Below are positions 46,478 through 55,372 of a stretch of DNA of 64,000 nt, piece by piece. This stretch comes from Dethiosulfovibrio peptidovorans DSM 11002 (lineage in GTDB: Bacteria > Synergistota > Synergistia > Synergistales > Dethiosulfovibrionaceae), in the NCBI RefSeq assembly GCF_000172975.1, contig NZ_ABTR02000001.1, forward strand, positions 782,501-846,500, read 5' to 3'. Below the pieces are notes generated by a model, which saw only the letters and a list, made by a program, of their open reading frames with translations, was not told where the DNA came from and made no database searches. Each line of letters starts with the position of its first letter. The first letter of the stretch is position 1. A program made the position numbers and the translations under genes.

Positions 46478-46702
46478 TTATTCTTTCTCCGTCATGAAGG
46501 CCAGTATGTCGGAGACGGTTTTAACGTCCACCAGCTGTTCGGCGGTGAGCCTTACGTCGAATAGACGGTCCAGCATGGCGATGATCGCTATGGTTCCCAT
46601 CGAGTCCCATTCGTCCAGGTTTTCAAGTATGGTCTCCGGTCTCAGTTCTTCGTCGGTATCCAGGGCTTCCGCTATGAGTTTTATTTTGTCTTTGAGGTCC
46701 AT
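46478..46702 (-). CDS. Acyl carrier protein (dedicated)
   Basis: The 74-residue acidic helical protein has the phosphopantetheine serine in EWDSMGTIAIIAML (S34 or so). It differs from housekeeping ACP, whose motif is DSLD, and matches carrier proteins of secondary or glycan pathways. It lies between the KAS III and ketoreductase genes and should carry a short acyl chain for sugar decoration. Confidence 0.85.
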   Translation of the reverse strand: MDLKDKIKLIAEALDTDEELRPETILENLDEWDSMGTIAIIAMLDRLFDVRLTAEQLVDVKTVSDILAFMTEKE

Positions 46703-46735
46703 TTTCGTTTCTCCTTCCAGTTGTCCGTTTTAGGG

Positions 46736-47731
46736 TTACAGTTGAAGTATTGTGGCTCCCCAGGAGTATCCTACCCCAAAACCGGCGATGAGGATTTTCT
46801 CCCCTTTTTTTATACGGCCTTTTTCCATGGCCCGTTTTATCGCTATAGGTATGGTCGGACTGACTGTGTTTCCCGTTTCCTCCACGTCTATGACGAATTT
46901 TTCCTCCGGGATGGATAGTTTGTCTCTCAGGCTTTCCAGTATAAAACGGTTGGCCTGGTGGAATACGAAGTGGTCTACGTCTTCCTGTTTCAGGCCGTTT
47001 TTCTCCAGCACTCGATGGATCATGTCAGGGACGGTTCTCAGGGTAAAGGAGAAAATTTCCGGTCCGTTCATGTAGAGGTTGTCTTGGGATCGAATGTTGC
47101 CGCTTTCGTCCGTCTGCTCTTTTGCCGTTTCCTCCGATCTGGGAATGGCCATTCCCCCGGACGGAACTATGAGGTTTTTGTAACCGCTTCCATCGGTCCC
47201 CAAGACGAAGTCGCCTATGTTCGGCAGATCTTCTCGGGATATAAGGACGGCAGCCGCTCCGTCTCCGAATATGGTCCTGGTGCTTCTGTCCATTGGATGG
47301 ATGTGCTTGGTGTATGCTTCGGAGGTTATCAAGAGGACGTTTTCGGCTATTCCTCCCGATAGGAGTCCTTTGGCAAGAGATAAACCGTATACGAAACCGG
47401 AGCATCCCAGATTGAAGTCCAAGGCCCCCGACGTGGTTGGTAATCCCAACCTATCCTGAACTATACAGGCAGTGGAAGGAAGATAGTAGTCCGGACTCTG
47501 GGTGCAGAGAAGAAGAAAGTTCACTGTGGATCTGTCTATTCCGTTTTCCTCGAAAAGTCCTTCTGCGGCTTTCACCGCCATGTCGGATACGAGCATGTCT
47601 CCCGATATGGAACGGGAGGAGATGCCGGTTTTACGGAGGATCTTCTTTGCCGTCCATTTGGGATCGGAGTAAGCTTTTTCTAGGTCTGCGTTGTCAAGAA
47701 GGATTTCGGGGCAAAAGCAAGAAAAAATCAT
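46736..47731 (-). CDS. 3-oxoacyl-ACP synthase III-like enzyme
   Basis: The 331-residue thiolase-fold enzyme has the catalytic Cys in LGCSGFVYGLSLA, His in HFVFHQANRFI and Asn in ETGNTVSPTIP. KAS III condenses an acyl-CoA with malonyl-ACP. Here it starts a four-gene run (KAS III, ACP, ketoreductase, acyltransferase) inside a polysaccharide locus. A likely product is a 3-hydroxyacyl-ACP such as 3-hydroxybutyryl; chain length is not readable from sequence. Confidence 0.85.
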   Translation of the reverse strand: MIFSCFCPEILLDNADLEKAYSDPKWTAKKILRKTGISSRSISGDMLVSDMAVKAAEGLFEENGIDRSTVNFLLLCTQSPDYYLPSTACIVQDRLGLPTTSGALDFNLGCSGFVYGLSLAKGLLSGGIAENVLLITSEAYTKHIHPMDRSTRTIFGDGAAAVLISREDLPNIGDFVLGTDGSGYKNLIVPSGGMAIPRSEETAKEQTDESGNIRSQDNLYMNGPEIFSFTLRTVPDMIHRVLEKNGLKQEDVDHFVFHQANRFILESLRDKLSIPEEKFVIDVEETGNTVSPTIPIAIKRAMEKGRIKKGEKILIAGFGVGYSWGATILQL

Positions 47732-47759
47732 GATTGACCTCCAGAATCTACTTTTTAAT

Positions 47760-47765
47760 ATTATA
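47760..47765 (-). promoter_or_regulatory. Possible -10 of the acyl-module operon
   Basis: A perfect TATAAT on the minus strand lies 29 bases before the KAS III start; the -35 region is poor. The 163-base gap 47732-47894 is the largest break in the minus arm apart from IS remnants, so an internal promoter here is plausible. I see no terminator in it. Confidence 0.35.
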
Positions 47766-47894
47766 CAAATTAAGAACTTAAAAACTCGACGCGGCTCTTA
47801 CTTCTATATATATCCTGACACATAGTGATACTTAACTTATAAACAGCAAGCTATTTAGCACCTATAGCACCTTGCATACTGAGGAACAGATTTT

Positions 47895-49202
47895 TTATTG
47901 TCCTAGATATACCCAAAAGCTAGCTCCTATCATAATCAATACCATAAGATACACAAACGGCTGACCTAGATTTTTTCTCCAAAGCAGACTGCCTATCACG
48001 CTCTTAAGGACCATGAAGATAATATAGGATATCGCCGTGGCTACGGAGGCTCCCATTGCCCCGTAGAGTGGAACGAGGATCCAGTTACCTATTAGGTTGG
48101 ATAAAGCCGCGACGCCGGAGGCCAGAAGGTGAAACTCCGATCGCCTTGAGAAACCTATCCCTATTCCGGTAACCTCGGACAGAAGATACATGATGGGCAC
48201 GAACATCAGAAAAGGGACTAGGTCGGATGCTGCACGATATTCTGGCCCGAGCAAAAGGACTATTAAGTTTCTGGCTATAGTTAGAGAGATGGCCAATACC
48301 GTCAGTGATAAGGCGAGATATTTTGCCACTTTATCAAACCTATCTACGGAAACACCCGATTCGAACCATCTGTAGGACACAGGAGCCCAAAAGGTAGAAA
48401 AAGCCATATTCACTATGCTGAGGACACCTACGATCTTGAACCCGGCACTATATACACCCAGATCCTGAAACGTGCCCCAGTGCCTTAAGGCGATCTTGTC
48501 CATGCCGTTTAAAACCCACATCATTATGGATGCCGGAACTAGAGGAAGACCGAACCGTAAAAGAGGCTTCAGAGCAGCCCCGTTGAAAACACTCCTCCAG
48601 GGAGAAAACCAATAATTTCTAGAAAGGAAAATCCCCGCGGCAGAGGATAACGCGATGGACAAGACGGAGGCAGATATCAGGGTTATGTACCCTCGAGAGA
48701 ACAACTTCAAAAAGATCAGAGTAAACCCTAACCGCAGGGCCTGTCTAAAAATGAGGATAGAGGAATAGGTCCAAGCCCTTTCCTGCATTCTTATGACCAG
48801 ACTCGCAAACCTGTCAAAAACCGAGAAGATAAAGCCGAGACAGAGCAAGGAGGAACCTAAAAGAGTGGGACTTCCCCAGAGCAAGGTAGAAAAATAGGAG
48901 TAACCAAGCATAAAAACGGTGGAAAAGAGAGAAACCAACACCAGAGGAATCGCTATACACCTTCGAAAAAGCGATGTTTTATCTTGAGAACAGGAATATT
49001 CACGAACGAATGCCTGGTCGAGCCCCGCATAGGAAATCAGGCCCCCCAGGGACATAACCACCGTGTACATGGACATCCGCCCGAACTCCTCCGGTGCCAC
49101 CATCCACGTCGTGATAGGGACAATTATAAAAGAGAGCAACGCAGATATAGCAGGCCCAACTAAAAAACCAGCAAACACGAAAATTGTTTTTTTCAAAGGC
49201 AA
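47895..49202 (-). CDS. Wzx-like polysaccharide flippase
   Basis: The 435-residue membrane protein has about twelve hydrophobic segments (starting FVFAGFLVGPAISALLSFIIV) and the MATE/PST flippase pattern. It should move the lipid-linked repeat unit across the inner membrane. I start it at a TTG at 49202 with AGGGGTG upstream; the frame is open to 49274, but that extension is IS66-like DNA read in another frame. It is the last membrane export component expected beside Wzy and Wzz. Confidence 0.82.
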   Translation of the reverse strand: MPLKKTIFVFAGFLVGPAISALLSFIIVPITTWMVAPEEFGRMSMYTVVMSLGGLISYAGLDQAFVREYSCSQDKTSLFRRCIAIPLVLVSLFSTVFMLGYSYFSTLLWGSPTLLGSSLLCLGFIFSVFDRFASLVIRMQERAWTYSSILIFRQALRLGFTLIFLKLFSRGYITLISASVLSIALSSAAGIFLSRNYWFSPWRSVFNGAALKPLLRFGLPLVPASIMMWVLNGMDKIALRHWGTFQDLGVYSAGFKIVGVLSIVNMAFSTFWAPVSYRWFESGVSVDRFDKVAKYLALSLTVLAISLTIARNLIVLLLGPEYRAASDLVPFLMFVPIMYLLSEVTGIGIGFSRRSEFHLLASGVAALSNLIGNWILVPLYGAMGASVATAISYIIFMVLKSVIGSLLWRKNLGQPFVYLMVLIMIGASFWVYLGQ

Positions 49203-49227
49203 GTAGACACCCCTAGATAAAATCAAA

Positions 49228-49458
49228 CTTTGGTAACTATTCAGTCGCCCCATCCAGGAAGAGAATCTGACCATCTATAGCCATAGACATGGCCTCGAAG
49301 ATGTTGATCGAGTTCTTCTTCGCCATAATGAGAAATGACATTATTTTGGCATAGTTGTCAGCCCCTTCCAGGGTTCGGAAGCAGCCCAATATTTTAAGCT
49401 TCGCTTTGAAGTTGCGGATATTTCGTTCAAAACTGCTTTCTTCAACTAATCTAGCTAT
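49228..49458 (-). mobile_element. IS66-like transposase C-terminal remnant
   Basis: On the minus strand the DNA reads FERNIRNFKAKLKILGCFRT, then a segment ending INIFEAMSMAIDGQILFL and a stop at 49237-49239. This is the C-terminal signature of IS66-type transposases. The rest of the element is absent. A matching tail occurs upstream of the wzy-like gene. It fills most of the gap between the flippase and the next gene. Confidence 0.7.
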
Positions 49459-49494
49459 TCTTAATTATTTCATATTTTAACTAACACCAGCCCG

Positions 49495-50235
49495 TTAATT
49501 AAACCTAAAAACATAAAAAATAGGCTTTAATAAATAACCGAAATTACAATACATCTTTACCACGCTAACATTGTTTGAGGATATATTGCTTTTTAGATGG
49601 CTCAAATTACTAAAAAGAGTAATTGGAGCTGACATAAACGAGAGTGGGGCAATCGGATCATTTATATCTCCAAAAACACCTCCTAATAATAAATCAGCGT
49701 TATCTCCAATTTTTCTTGCGACACCAAATCCTACTGTTTCGTTTGAGACAGAGAATTCGTAGGGTACTATGTTCTCGTCAAAAAAGATGTCCGATATCCA
49801 GTTTTTGTATCTAATAGCGGATAAACTCATTCCATTCGCTCCCCACATAGGATCAAGACAAACTCTATCAGTGGAGAACATTCCAGGGGTAATTCTATCT
49901 TGCAAGGTCAATAAATTTTCTTGCTTTTTTTCTATTGGCTTAACGCCTGTAAGCTGAAGGAAACCTTTAATGTCATTAGGGAACTGGTAGCCAGATAATT
50001 TTAGAGAAACTTTTATCTGACACTCTAAAAATCTTGCCCCTAACTCCTCTAAGCTGTGAACTAGTTCTAGATTGCCAACAGGCACTTTTATGTAAACTAG
50101 TCTATCGTCGGAACAGATGTCCTTTATTCTTGCCAGAGAATTTTGTTTATCTGAAACATCGTCCTTGCCCATTTCTATCTCTATTGTTTCAATTCCTAGA
50201 TTTCTCTTCTCCCAGACAGCATCTATTATTTTCAA
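49495..50235 (-). CDS. WecD-like GNAT acetyltransferase (dTDP-4-amino-sugar N-acetyltransferase)
   Basis: The 246-residue protein has an N-terminal part similar to WecD/RffC and a C-terminal GNAT-like fold, with a conserved-looking IRYKNWISDIFFD segment in the middle. It follows the RffA-type transaminase gene by 14 bases. It should acetylate dTDP-4-amino-4,6-dideoxygalactose to dTDP-Fuc4NAc. The gene is AT-rich. An alternative acyl donor is possible. The assignment rests on context and partial similarity. Confidence 0.65.
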   Translation of the reverse strand: MKIIDAVWEKRNLGIETIEIEMGKDDVSDKQNSLARIKDICSDDRLVYIKVPVGNLELVHSLEELGARFLECQIKVSLKLSGYQFPNDIKGFLQLTGVKPIEKKQENLLTLQDRITPGMFSTDRVCLDPMWGANGMSLSAIRYKNWISDIFFDENIVPYEFSVSNETVGFGVARKIGDNADLLLGGVFGDINDPIAPLSFMSAPITLFSNLSHLKSNISSNNVSVVKMYCNFGYLLKPIFYVFRFN

Positions 50236-50249
50236 CTAATATCTCCTCC

Positions 50250-51380
50250 CTAAACTTGTCGAATAGAGCGATAAAGTTCGACACAAACCCGTTCAAAAGG
50301 TATTCCTGGAGACATTGGCAACCTAAGAGCTTTTCCTGATATCTGATCGGAGAGCGGCAATTCGCTAGGGACCGATTTACTGAACTTTCTCCCAGCTTCG
50401 GCGGAATCCAGCGGTATGTAGTGAAACACCGAATGGATGCCCTGTTCCCTCAGTCGATCCATAAGGCTGTTTCGGGCTTCCTGGTTTTCAAGAACTATAT
50501 AATAAATATGTCCGTTATGCTGGCATTCATCGGGTATGGTTGGCCGTTTTAGTTTGCCCTTTGCTTCTAGGATTTCAAGTTCCGAGTGATAAGTGTTCCA
50601 TATATAGATCCTTTTAGAGATAATATCCTCTGCATCCTCTAACTGAGCCCAGAGAAAAGCTGCAGTCATCTCGTTTATAAGGTACGAAGACCCCAGGTCT
50701 ACCCAGGTGTATTTGTCTATTTCGCCACGGAAGAATTTGCTCCTATCGGTTCCCTTTTCCATCACTATTTCCGCTCTTTCGATGAAGGCGGGGTCGTTTA
50801 TAAGCAAGGCTCCCCCTTCTCCGCAGTGGATGTTTTTGGTCTCGTGAAAGCTCAAGGCTCCCATCTGGCCTATCGATCCAAGTGGGCGATTTTTATAGGA
50901 AGCCAGAATTCCCTGAGCGGCGTCCTCTAAAACCAGAAGTCCGTGTCTTTCGGCGATCTCTAAGATAACGTCCATCTCGCAACCAACCCCTGCATAGTGG
51001 ACCGGAGCTATGGCCTTTGTCCTCGGAGTTATGGCCGACTCAATTAGAGTCTCGTCTATGTTCAGTGTATCAGGGCGAATGTCAACGAACACCGGAGTTG
51101 CTCCCCTCAGGACCACGGCGTTGGCGGTGGAGCTAAAGGTGAATGAGGGCATGATAACCTCATCCCCAGGGCCTATGTCAGCCAGAATCATCATCATCTC
51201 TAGAGCAGCAGTTCCAGAGGGGGTCAGAATGGCCTTAAGGCAGCCGGTCTTTTCCTCCAGCCATTTCGCACATTTTTTGGAGAAAGTTCCGTTGCCCGCA
51301 AAGCGTTCGCTTTCTATTACCTGTTGGATGTAACCCAGTTCTTTACCGGTAGTGTAGGGCTTGTTGAATGGTATAGTCAA
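50250..51380 (-). CDS. rffA: dTDP-4-amino-4,6-dideoxygalactose transaminase
   Basis: The 376-residue DegT/DnrJ/EryC1 aminotransferase starts IPFNKPYTTGKELGYI. It has SGTAALEM, the PMSFTF-like MPSFTFSSTANAV, and the PLP-binding Lys in SFHETKNIHCGEGGAL, all in the style of RffA/WecE. It converts dTDP-4-keto-6-deoxyglucose (from RmlA and RmlB just upstream) to the 4-amino sugar. It lies 6 bases after rmlA. Confidence 0.9.
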   Translation of the reverse strand: MTIPFNKPYTTGKELGYIQQVIESERFAGNGTFSKKCAKWLEEKTGCLKAILTPSGTAALEMMMILADIGPGDEVIMPSFTFSSTANAVVLRGATPVFVDIRPDTLNIDETLIESAITPRTKAIAPVHYAGVGCEMDVILEIAERHGLLVLEDAAQGILASYKNRPLGSIGQMGALSFHETKNIHCGEGGALLINDPAFIERAEIVMEKGTDRSKFFRGEIDKYTWVDLGSSYLINEMTAAFLWAQLEDAEDIISKRIYIWNTYHSELEILEAKGKLKRPTIPDECQHNGHIYYIVLENQEARNSLMDRLREQGIHSVFHYIPLDSAEAGRKFSKSVPSELPLSDQISGKALRLPMSPGIPFERVCVELYRSIRQV

Positions 51381-51386
51381 TTGGAA

Positions 51387-52256
51387 TCACTCCTTTCCCG
51401 CTGTGTCTTTCAGGTAGCGTCCGTAGGATGTCTTGGATAACAGGTCGGCTCTCTCCAGCAACTGTGCCCTACCTATCCATCCGTTAAGGTACGAGATCTC
51501 CTCAAGACAGGCTATCTGGTATCCCTGGCGTTGCTGGACAGTCTGGACGAACTGGGCCGCGTCTATGAGACTTTCATGGGTTCCAGTGTCGAGCCAAGCG
51601 AAGCCTCTGCCCAGAACCTCTACCCTGAGATCTCCCCTTTTCAGATACTCCCTGTTGACGTCGGTTATCTCTAGTTCTCCCCTTGCGCTGGGCTTTATGC
51701 TCTTGGCTATGGAAATGACGTCGTTGTCGTAGAAGTAAAGCCCTGTCACCGCTAGGTTGCTTTTAGGGTTTGCAGGTTTTTCCTCCAGGGAGGTTACGTT
51801 TCGACTCTCATCGAAGGCGACAACGCCATATCTCTCAGGGTCTTTGACCTGATAACCAAAGACAACCGCCCCATTTTCGATGGCGGCAGCCTCTTTAAGT
51901 TTAGGGGAGAATCCCTGTCCGTAGAATATGTTGTCTCCTAAAATGAGACACACCGAATCGTCTCCTATAAAATCCTCTCCAAGGATAAAAGCCTGTGCAA
52001 GGCCGTCTGGAGATGGCTGAGCTACGTAGGAAAAGGATACTCCAAACTGAGATCCGTCCCCTAGAAGCCTTTTGAAGGCCTCCTGTTCGTGGGGCGTTGT
52101 GATAATCAGGATCTCCCTTATCCCTGCGAGCATAAGGACGCTTATGGGATAGTAAATCATCGGTTTGTCGTATATAGGGAGCAGTTGCTTGGATACGGCC
52201 TGGGTTATGGGGAAAAGCCTGGTTCCGCTTCCTCCTGCCAGCACTATGCCTTTCAT
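51387..52256 (-). CDS. rmlA: Glucose-1-phosphate thymidylyltransferase
   Basis: The 289-residue enzyme has the nucleotidyltransferase signature [11 protein letters not shown] at the N-terminus and [20 protein letters not shown]. It makes dTDP-glucose. The start overlaps the end of rmlB by ATGA. RmlC and RmlD are absent here, so the dTDP-4-keto intermediate goes to the aminosugar branch rather than to rhamnose. Confidence 0.95.
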   Translation of the reverse strand: MKGIVLAGGSGTRLFPITQAVSKQLLPIYDKPMIYYPISVLMLAGIREILIITTPHEQEAFKRLLGDGSQFGVSFSYVAQPSPDGLAQAFILGEDFIGDDSVCLILGDNIFYGQGFSPKLKEAAAIENGAVVFGYQVKDPERYGVVAFDESRNVTSLEEKPANPKSNLAVTGLYFYDNDVISIAKSIKPSARGELEITDVNREYLKRGDLRVEVLGRGFAWLDTGTHESLIDAAQFVQTVQQRQGYQIACLEEISYLNGWIGRAQLLERADLLSKTSYGRYLKDTAGKE

Positions 52257-53308
52257 TTTTCATCCCCCAATCCCAGCCGTTCCATCCTGTAGGAGCCGTC
52301 GGTGACCCTGTTAACCCAGTCCTGGTTGTTCAGATACCAGTTGACGGTTTTCTCCATGCCGGTGTTGAAGGTCTCCTCCGGGGTCCAGCCCAGCTGCTCT
52401 TTTATCTTGGAGGCGTCTATGGCGTACCGTTTATCGTGGCCGGGCCTGTCCTTTACGAAGGTTATCTGATCCCTGTAGCTTCCGTCGGCTTTGGGTCTTT
52501 TTGAGTCCAGGAGGTCGCACAGGGTGTGGACTATCTGTAGGTTGGTCCTTTCGCTGTTGCCGCCCACGTTGTAGGTCTCCCCCGGAATGCCTTTTCCCAT
52601 GGCGGCGGCCAGGGCTTTGCAGTGGTCCATGACGTAGAGCCAGTCCCTGATGTTTGAGCCGTCTCCGTATATAGGCAGGTCCTTTCCCGCCAGGGCGTTG
52701 TGGATCACCAGGGGGATGAGCTTTTCCGGAAACTGGTAGGGGCCATAGTTGTTTGAGCAATTGGTTGTGACGGTAGGCAGGCCGTAGGTGTGGTGGTAGG
52801 CCCTGACCAAGTGATCCGACGATGCCTTGGACGCCGAGTAAGGCGAGTTAGGGGCATAGGCGGTGGTCTCGGTGAATAGGCCGCTGTCCCCTAAGGAGCC
52901 ATAGACCTCGTCGGTAGAGACGTGGAGGAACCTAAAGGCCCCTTTATCCTCTGTAGAGAGTCCGTTCCAGTAGGCCCGTACCGCTTCCAGCAGGACGAAA
53001 GTTCCCATCACGTTGGTCTTTATGAACTCCGCCGGTCCATCGATAGAACGGTCCACGTGGCTTTCAGCCGCCAGGTTGAATATGCCATGAATCCCTCTGT
53101 CGGTGAGGATATGGGATACCAGAGGACCATCGCCTATGTCGCCTTTTATGAAAAAGTAGTTATCCTTGCCCTCAAGATCCGCAAGAGAATACAGGTTTCC
53201 TGCGTAGGTCAGAAAATCTAGCACCGTTACGTTATGTCCCTGTTCCACCAGCAGGTGGACCAGGTTACTTCCTATAAATCCGGCTCCGCCTGTGATTAGG
53301 TAGTTCAT
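52253..53308 (-). CDS. rmlB: dTDP-glucose 4,6-dehydratase
   Basis: The 351-residue extended SDR has [21 protein letters not shown] with the catalytic Asp-Glu pair, and YSASKAS with the YxxxK. It converts dTDP-glucose to dTDP-4-keto-6-deoxyglucose for RffA. It begins four bases after the stop of the WecF-like gene. Confidence 0.95.
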   Translation of the reverse strand: MNYLITGGAGFIGSNLVHLLVEQGHNVTVLDFLTYAGNLYSLADLEGKDNYFFIKGDIGDGPLVSHILTDRGIHGIFNLAAESHVDRSIDGPAEFIKTNVMGTFVLLEAVRAYWNGLSTEDKGAFRFLHVSTDEVYGSLGDSGLFTETTAYAPNSPYSASKASSDHLVRAYHHTYGLPTVTTNCSNNYGPYQFPEKLIPLVIHNALAGKDLPIYGDGSNIRDWLYVMDHCKALAAAMGKGIPGETYNVGGNSERTNLQIVHTLCDLLDSKRPKADGSYRDQITFVKDRPGHDKRYAIDASKIKEQLGWTPEETFNTGMEKTVNWYLNNQDWVNRVTDGSYRMERLGLGDEK

Positions 53309-53312
53309 CAGA

Positions 53313-54374
53313 TCACCTCATGCACTCGTAGTAGATCTTCTCCCATAGTTCTCGAGATTTTTGGGTGGAAAAATTCTTAAAAACACAGTCTCTATTCGAG
53401 ACAGCCGTTTTTGCTGAAAAAATAAAATCCGAAGGTAGACACTCTCGTAGTATTTTTTTTGTGTCGTATACTTTAAAGCCCATAGAGGAATAGTCCTTGT
53501 AGGTTGTCGTATCTGACCTAACAAAAACTTTTGCACCTAAAGAAAGGGCAAGATTTAAATTACCCAGTCCCTGTTGTCTCTTGTGGTTTAAAATTAGACA
53601 GTCTACAGAGGAAAGTTCCCTGACATAGTTGTCATAACTCATAAAATCAGTTAAGGGCCTAAAGCTATCTCCCCACATCTCTTTTCCTACCCTGATAACG
53701 TTAGTGGCATAGTCTTGGTCACCGTAAGACAAAGGACAAAGGATCTCAAAGTCTGAGCCAAGATGTCCTTTTATGGCTCTAAAAACCTCCAAATGATTAT
53801 TGCTAGGATCGGCAGAGTTGCCAATTTGGATCTTAATTTTTTTTCTGCCATCACCGCGATTTTTCAAAGCAAGATCTATGTCAAAAGGGATGCTCTCATC
53901 CAAAGTAGGATAAACAAACCGATTAAAAACAAGCTTTTTATTGTACAACTTACGAGCAATGGAAACATCACCCTCAAGAGCAGTATGAACGTGTTTAAAA
54001 CGTATCAAACCAACTTTCTTGATAAAAAAACCGATTTTTTTTCTAAGGGTAAAGGGTGGCAAAATACTAGAATATAAATCCCCGCCCCAAATAATCCAGT
54101 GAAAAGTTACACCACGCCTTGCAAAAAAACAGATTGATATCATATTATCTATCGAATGAAAAAAAACATGGTCATACTTGTTCACAACATCAAGCAACTT
54201 AAATAACCTTTCCGATCTAGACCGCGGTTTTTTTTTAAACAGACAGGGAATATCGGAAAAATTATTTTTATAATCATACAATACAAAAAAATTCCCTGCA
54301 TAGTCCTTTGTTAATTTAAAGAAATATTGAGAATATGTGGAATCAGGCAAAACATGTAGAATTTTCTTAGCCAT
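53313..54374 (-). CDS. WecF/RffT-like Fuc4NAc transferase (GT56)
   Basis: The 353-residue protein carries the GT56 pattern: [13 protein letters not shown] near the start, [15 protein letters not shown] in the middle, [12 protein letters not shown], and [15 protein letters not shown] followed by [12 protein letters not shown]. In enterobacterial common antigen the homologue adds Fuc4NAc to the lipid-linked disaccharide. Linked rmlB, rmlA, rffA and wecD-like genes supply its donor. The gene is AT-rich and overlaps the oxidoreductase gene upstream by eight bases. Confidence 0.82.
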   Translation of the reverse strand: MAKKILHVLPDSTYSQYFFKLTKDYAGNFFVLYDYKNNFSDIPCLFKKKPRSRSERLFKLLDVVNKYDHVFFHSIDNMISICFFARRGVTFHWIIWGGDLYSSILPPFTLRKKIGFFIKKVGLIRFKHVHTALEGDVSIARKLYNKKLVFNRFVYPTLDESIPFDIDLALKNRGDGRKKIKIQIGNSADPSNNHLEVFRAIKGHLGSDFEILCPLSYGDQDYATNVIRVGKEMWGDSFRPLTDFMSYDNYVRELSSVDCLILNHKRQQGLGNLNLALSLGAKVFVRSDTTTYKDYSSMGFKVYDTKKILRECLPSDFIFSAKTAVSNRDCVFKNFSTQKSRELWEKIYYECMR

Positions 54375-55356
54375 AAGCCCTCTCCAACACCTCTACGGTT
54401 TTCCTCCCCTCTCTGGCCGTCACGAAGCCGTAGGATTTGCCCGTTCCGTCCAGCATTCCCGGAAGGTCTCTGTACAGGACGTAATGTCCCCCTCCGTAGA
54501 CGCTCTTGGGGTCGTAGCTTACCGAGTCAAGCTGGTCGTCCATTTTATGGGGTGCGTCGAAGTCCCAGATCTCCACCTTGTTCATGGCGACTCCGCCTAT
54601 TTTTGCGGTACCTCTGTCTCCCATTATGGTGATACTTCCCTCCAGGTTTCTGGGGTAGGTCAGCACCGATACGTTTATGTTTCCTATGGCTCCGTTTCTG
54701 AACTTGAGGCCGACCGTTATGGTGTCCTCCGCCTCTATACGTCTGCCTAAGGTGGAAGAGAAGGAGTGCACCTGTTCCACCGCCCCGCCCATCCACTGGA
54801 CCATGTCCACATAATGGGCGGCCTGGTTGGCGAGGCATCCTCCGTCAAATTCCCAGGTTCCCCGCCAGGGGGCCATGTCGTAGTAGTCCTGTGGCCTTGT
54901 CCAGAGGACGTTGGAGGTTATCATATGAATTCGGCCGAACCGCCCGGCCTCAAGGGCCTGACGAAGCAGCACTATGGTGGGGTTTAGCCGGTTCTGCTTC
55001 ACCTCCATGTAGAGCACCTTGGCTCTGTCGCAGGCCTCTATGGCCCGATCCACCTTTTCGAGGCTCGTGCCGAGAGGCTTTTCGGACAGTACGTTTACCC
55101 CTGCCTTTGCGGCTGTTATGGCGTGGTCCGGGTGCATTCCCGAAGGGGTGCAGAGGGCGATCATGTCTATGCTTTCGTTTTCAAGCATTTTTTCGTAGTC
55201 GGTGTAGGCGGTACAGCCGGTCTTGGCGGCGGTTGCGGCGGCCCTTTCCTCCAGTATGTCGCAGCAGGCCACGAGCTTCAGGTCATTTACCTTTTCTATG
55301 GCGGCTACGTGGCTGGCGCTTATCCTGCCGCAGCCCAGTATGGCTATGTTGTGCAT
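54367..55356 (-). CDS. Gfo/Idh/MocA-family UDP-sugar 3-dehydrogenase (WbpB/WlbA-like)
   Basis: The protein has 329 residues from the ATG at 55356, which follows GGGAGGAGA. It has an N-terminal Rossmann fold (IAILGCGRISASHVAAIEKV), the EKPLG motif of the family, and a C-terminal mixed alpha/beta domain. WbpB/WlbA oxidise C3 of UDP-GlcNAcA on the way to UDP-2,3-diacetamido uronates. It follows the UDP-GlcNAc dehydrogenase gene by 16 bases. The aminotransferase (WbpE) for the next step is not in the window. Confidence 0.8.
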   Translation of the reverse strand: MHNIAILGCGRISASHVAAIEKVNDLKLVACCDILEERAAATAAKTGCTAYTDYEKMLENESIDMIALCTPSGMHPDHAITAAKAGVNVLSEKPLGTSLEKVDRAIEACDRAKVLYMEVKQNRLNPTIVLLRQALEAGRFGRIHMITSNVLWTRPQDYYDMAPWRGTWEFDGGCLANQAAHYVDMVQWMGGAVEQVHSFSSTLGRRIEAEDTITVGLKFRNGAIGNINVSVLTYPRNLEGSITIMGDRGTAKIGGVAMNKVEIWDFDAPHKMDDQLDSVSYDPKSVYGGGHYVLYRDLPGMLDGTGKSYGFVTAREGRKTVEVLERAYG

Positions 55357-55372
55357 TTTCTCTCCTCCCAAG

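Noticed and set aside
52253-52256. dTDP-rhamnose pathway
   Set aside because: RmlC and RmlD are absent and RffA, WecD-like and WecF-like genes follow, so the intermediate goes to Fuc4NAc.
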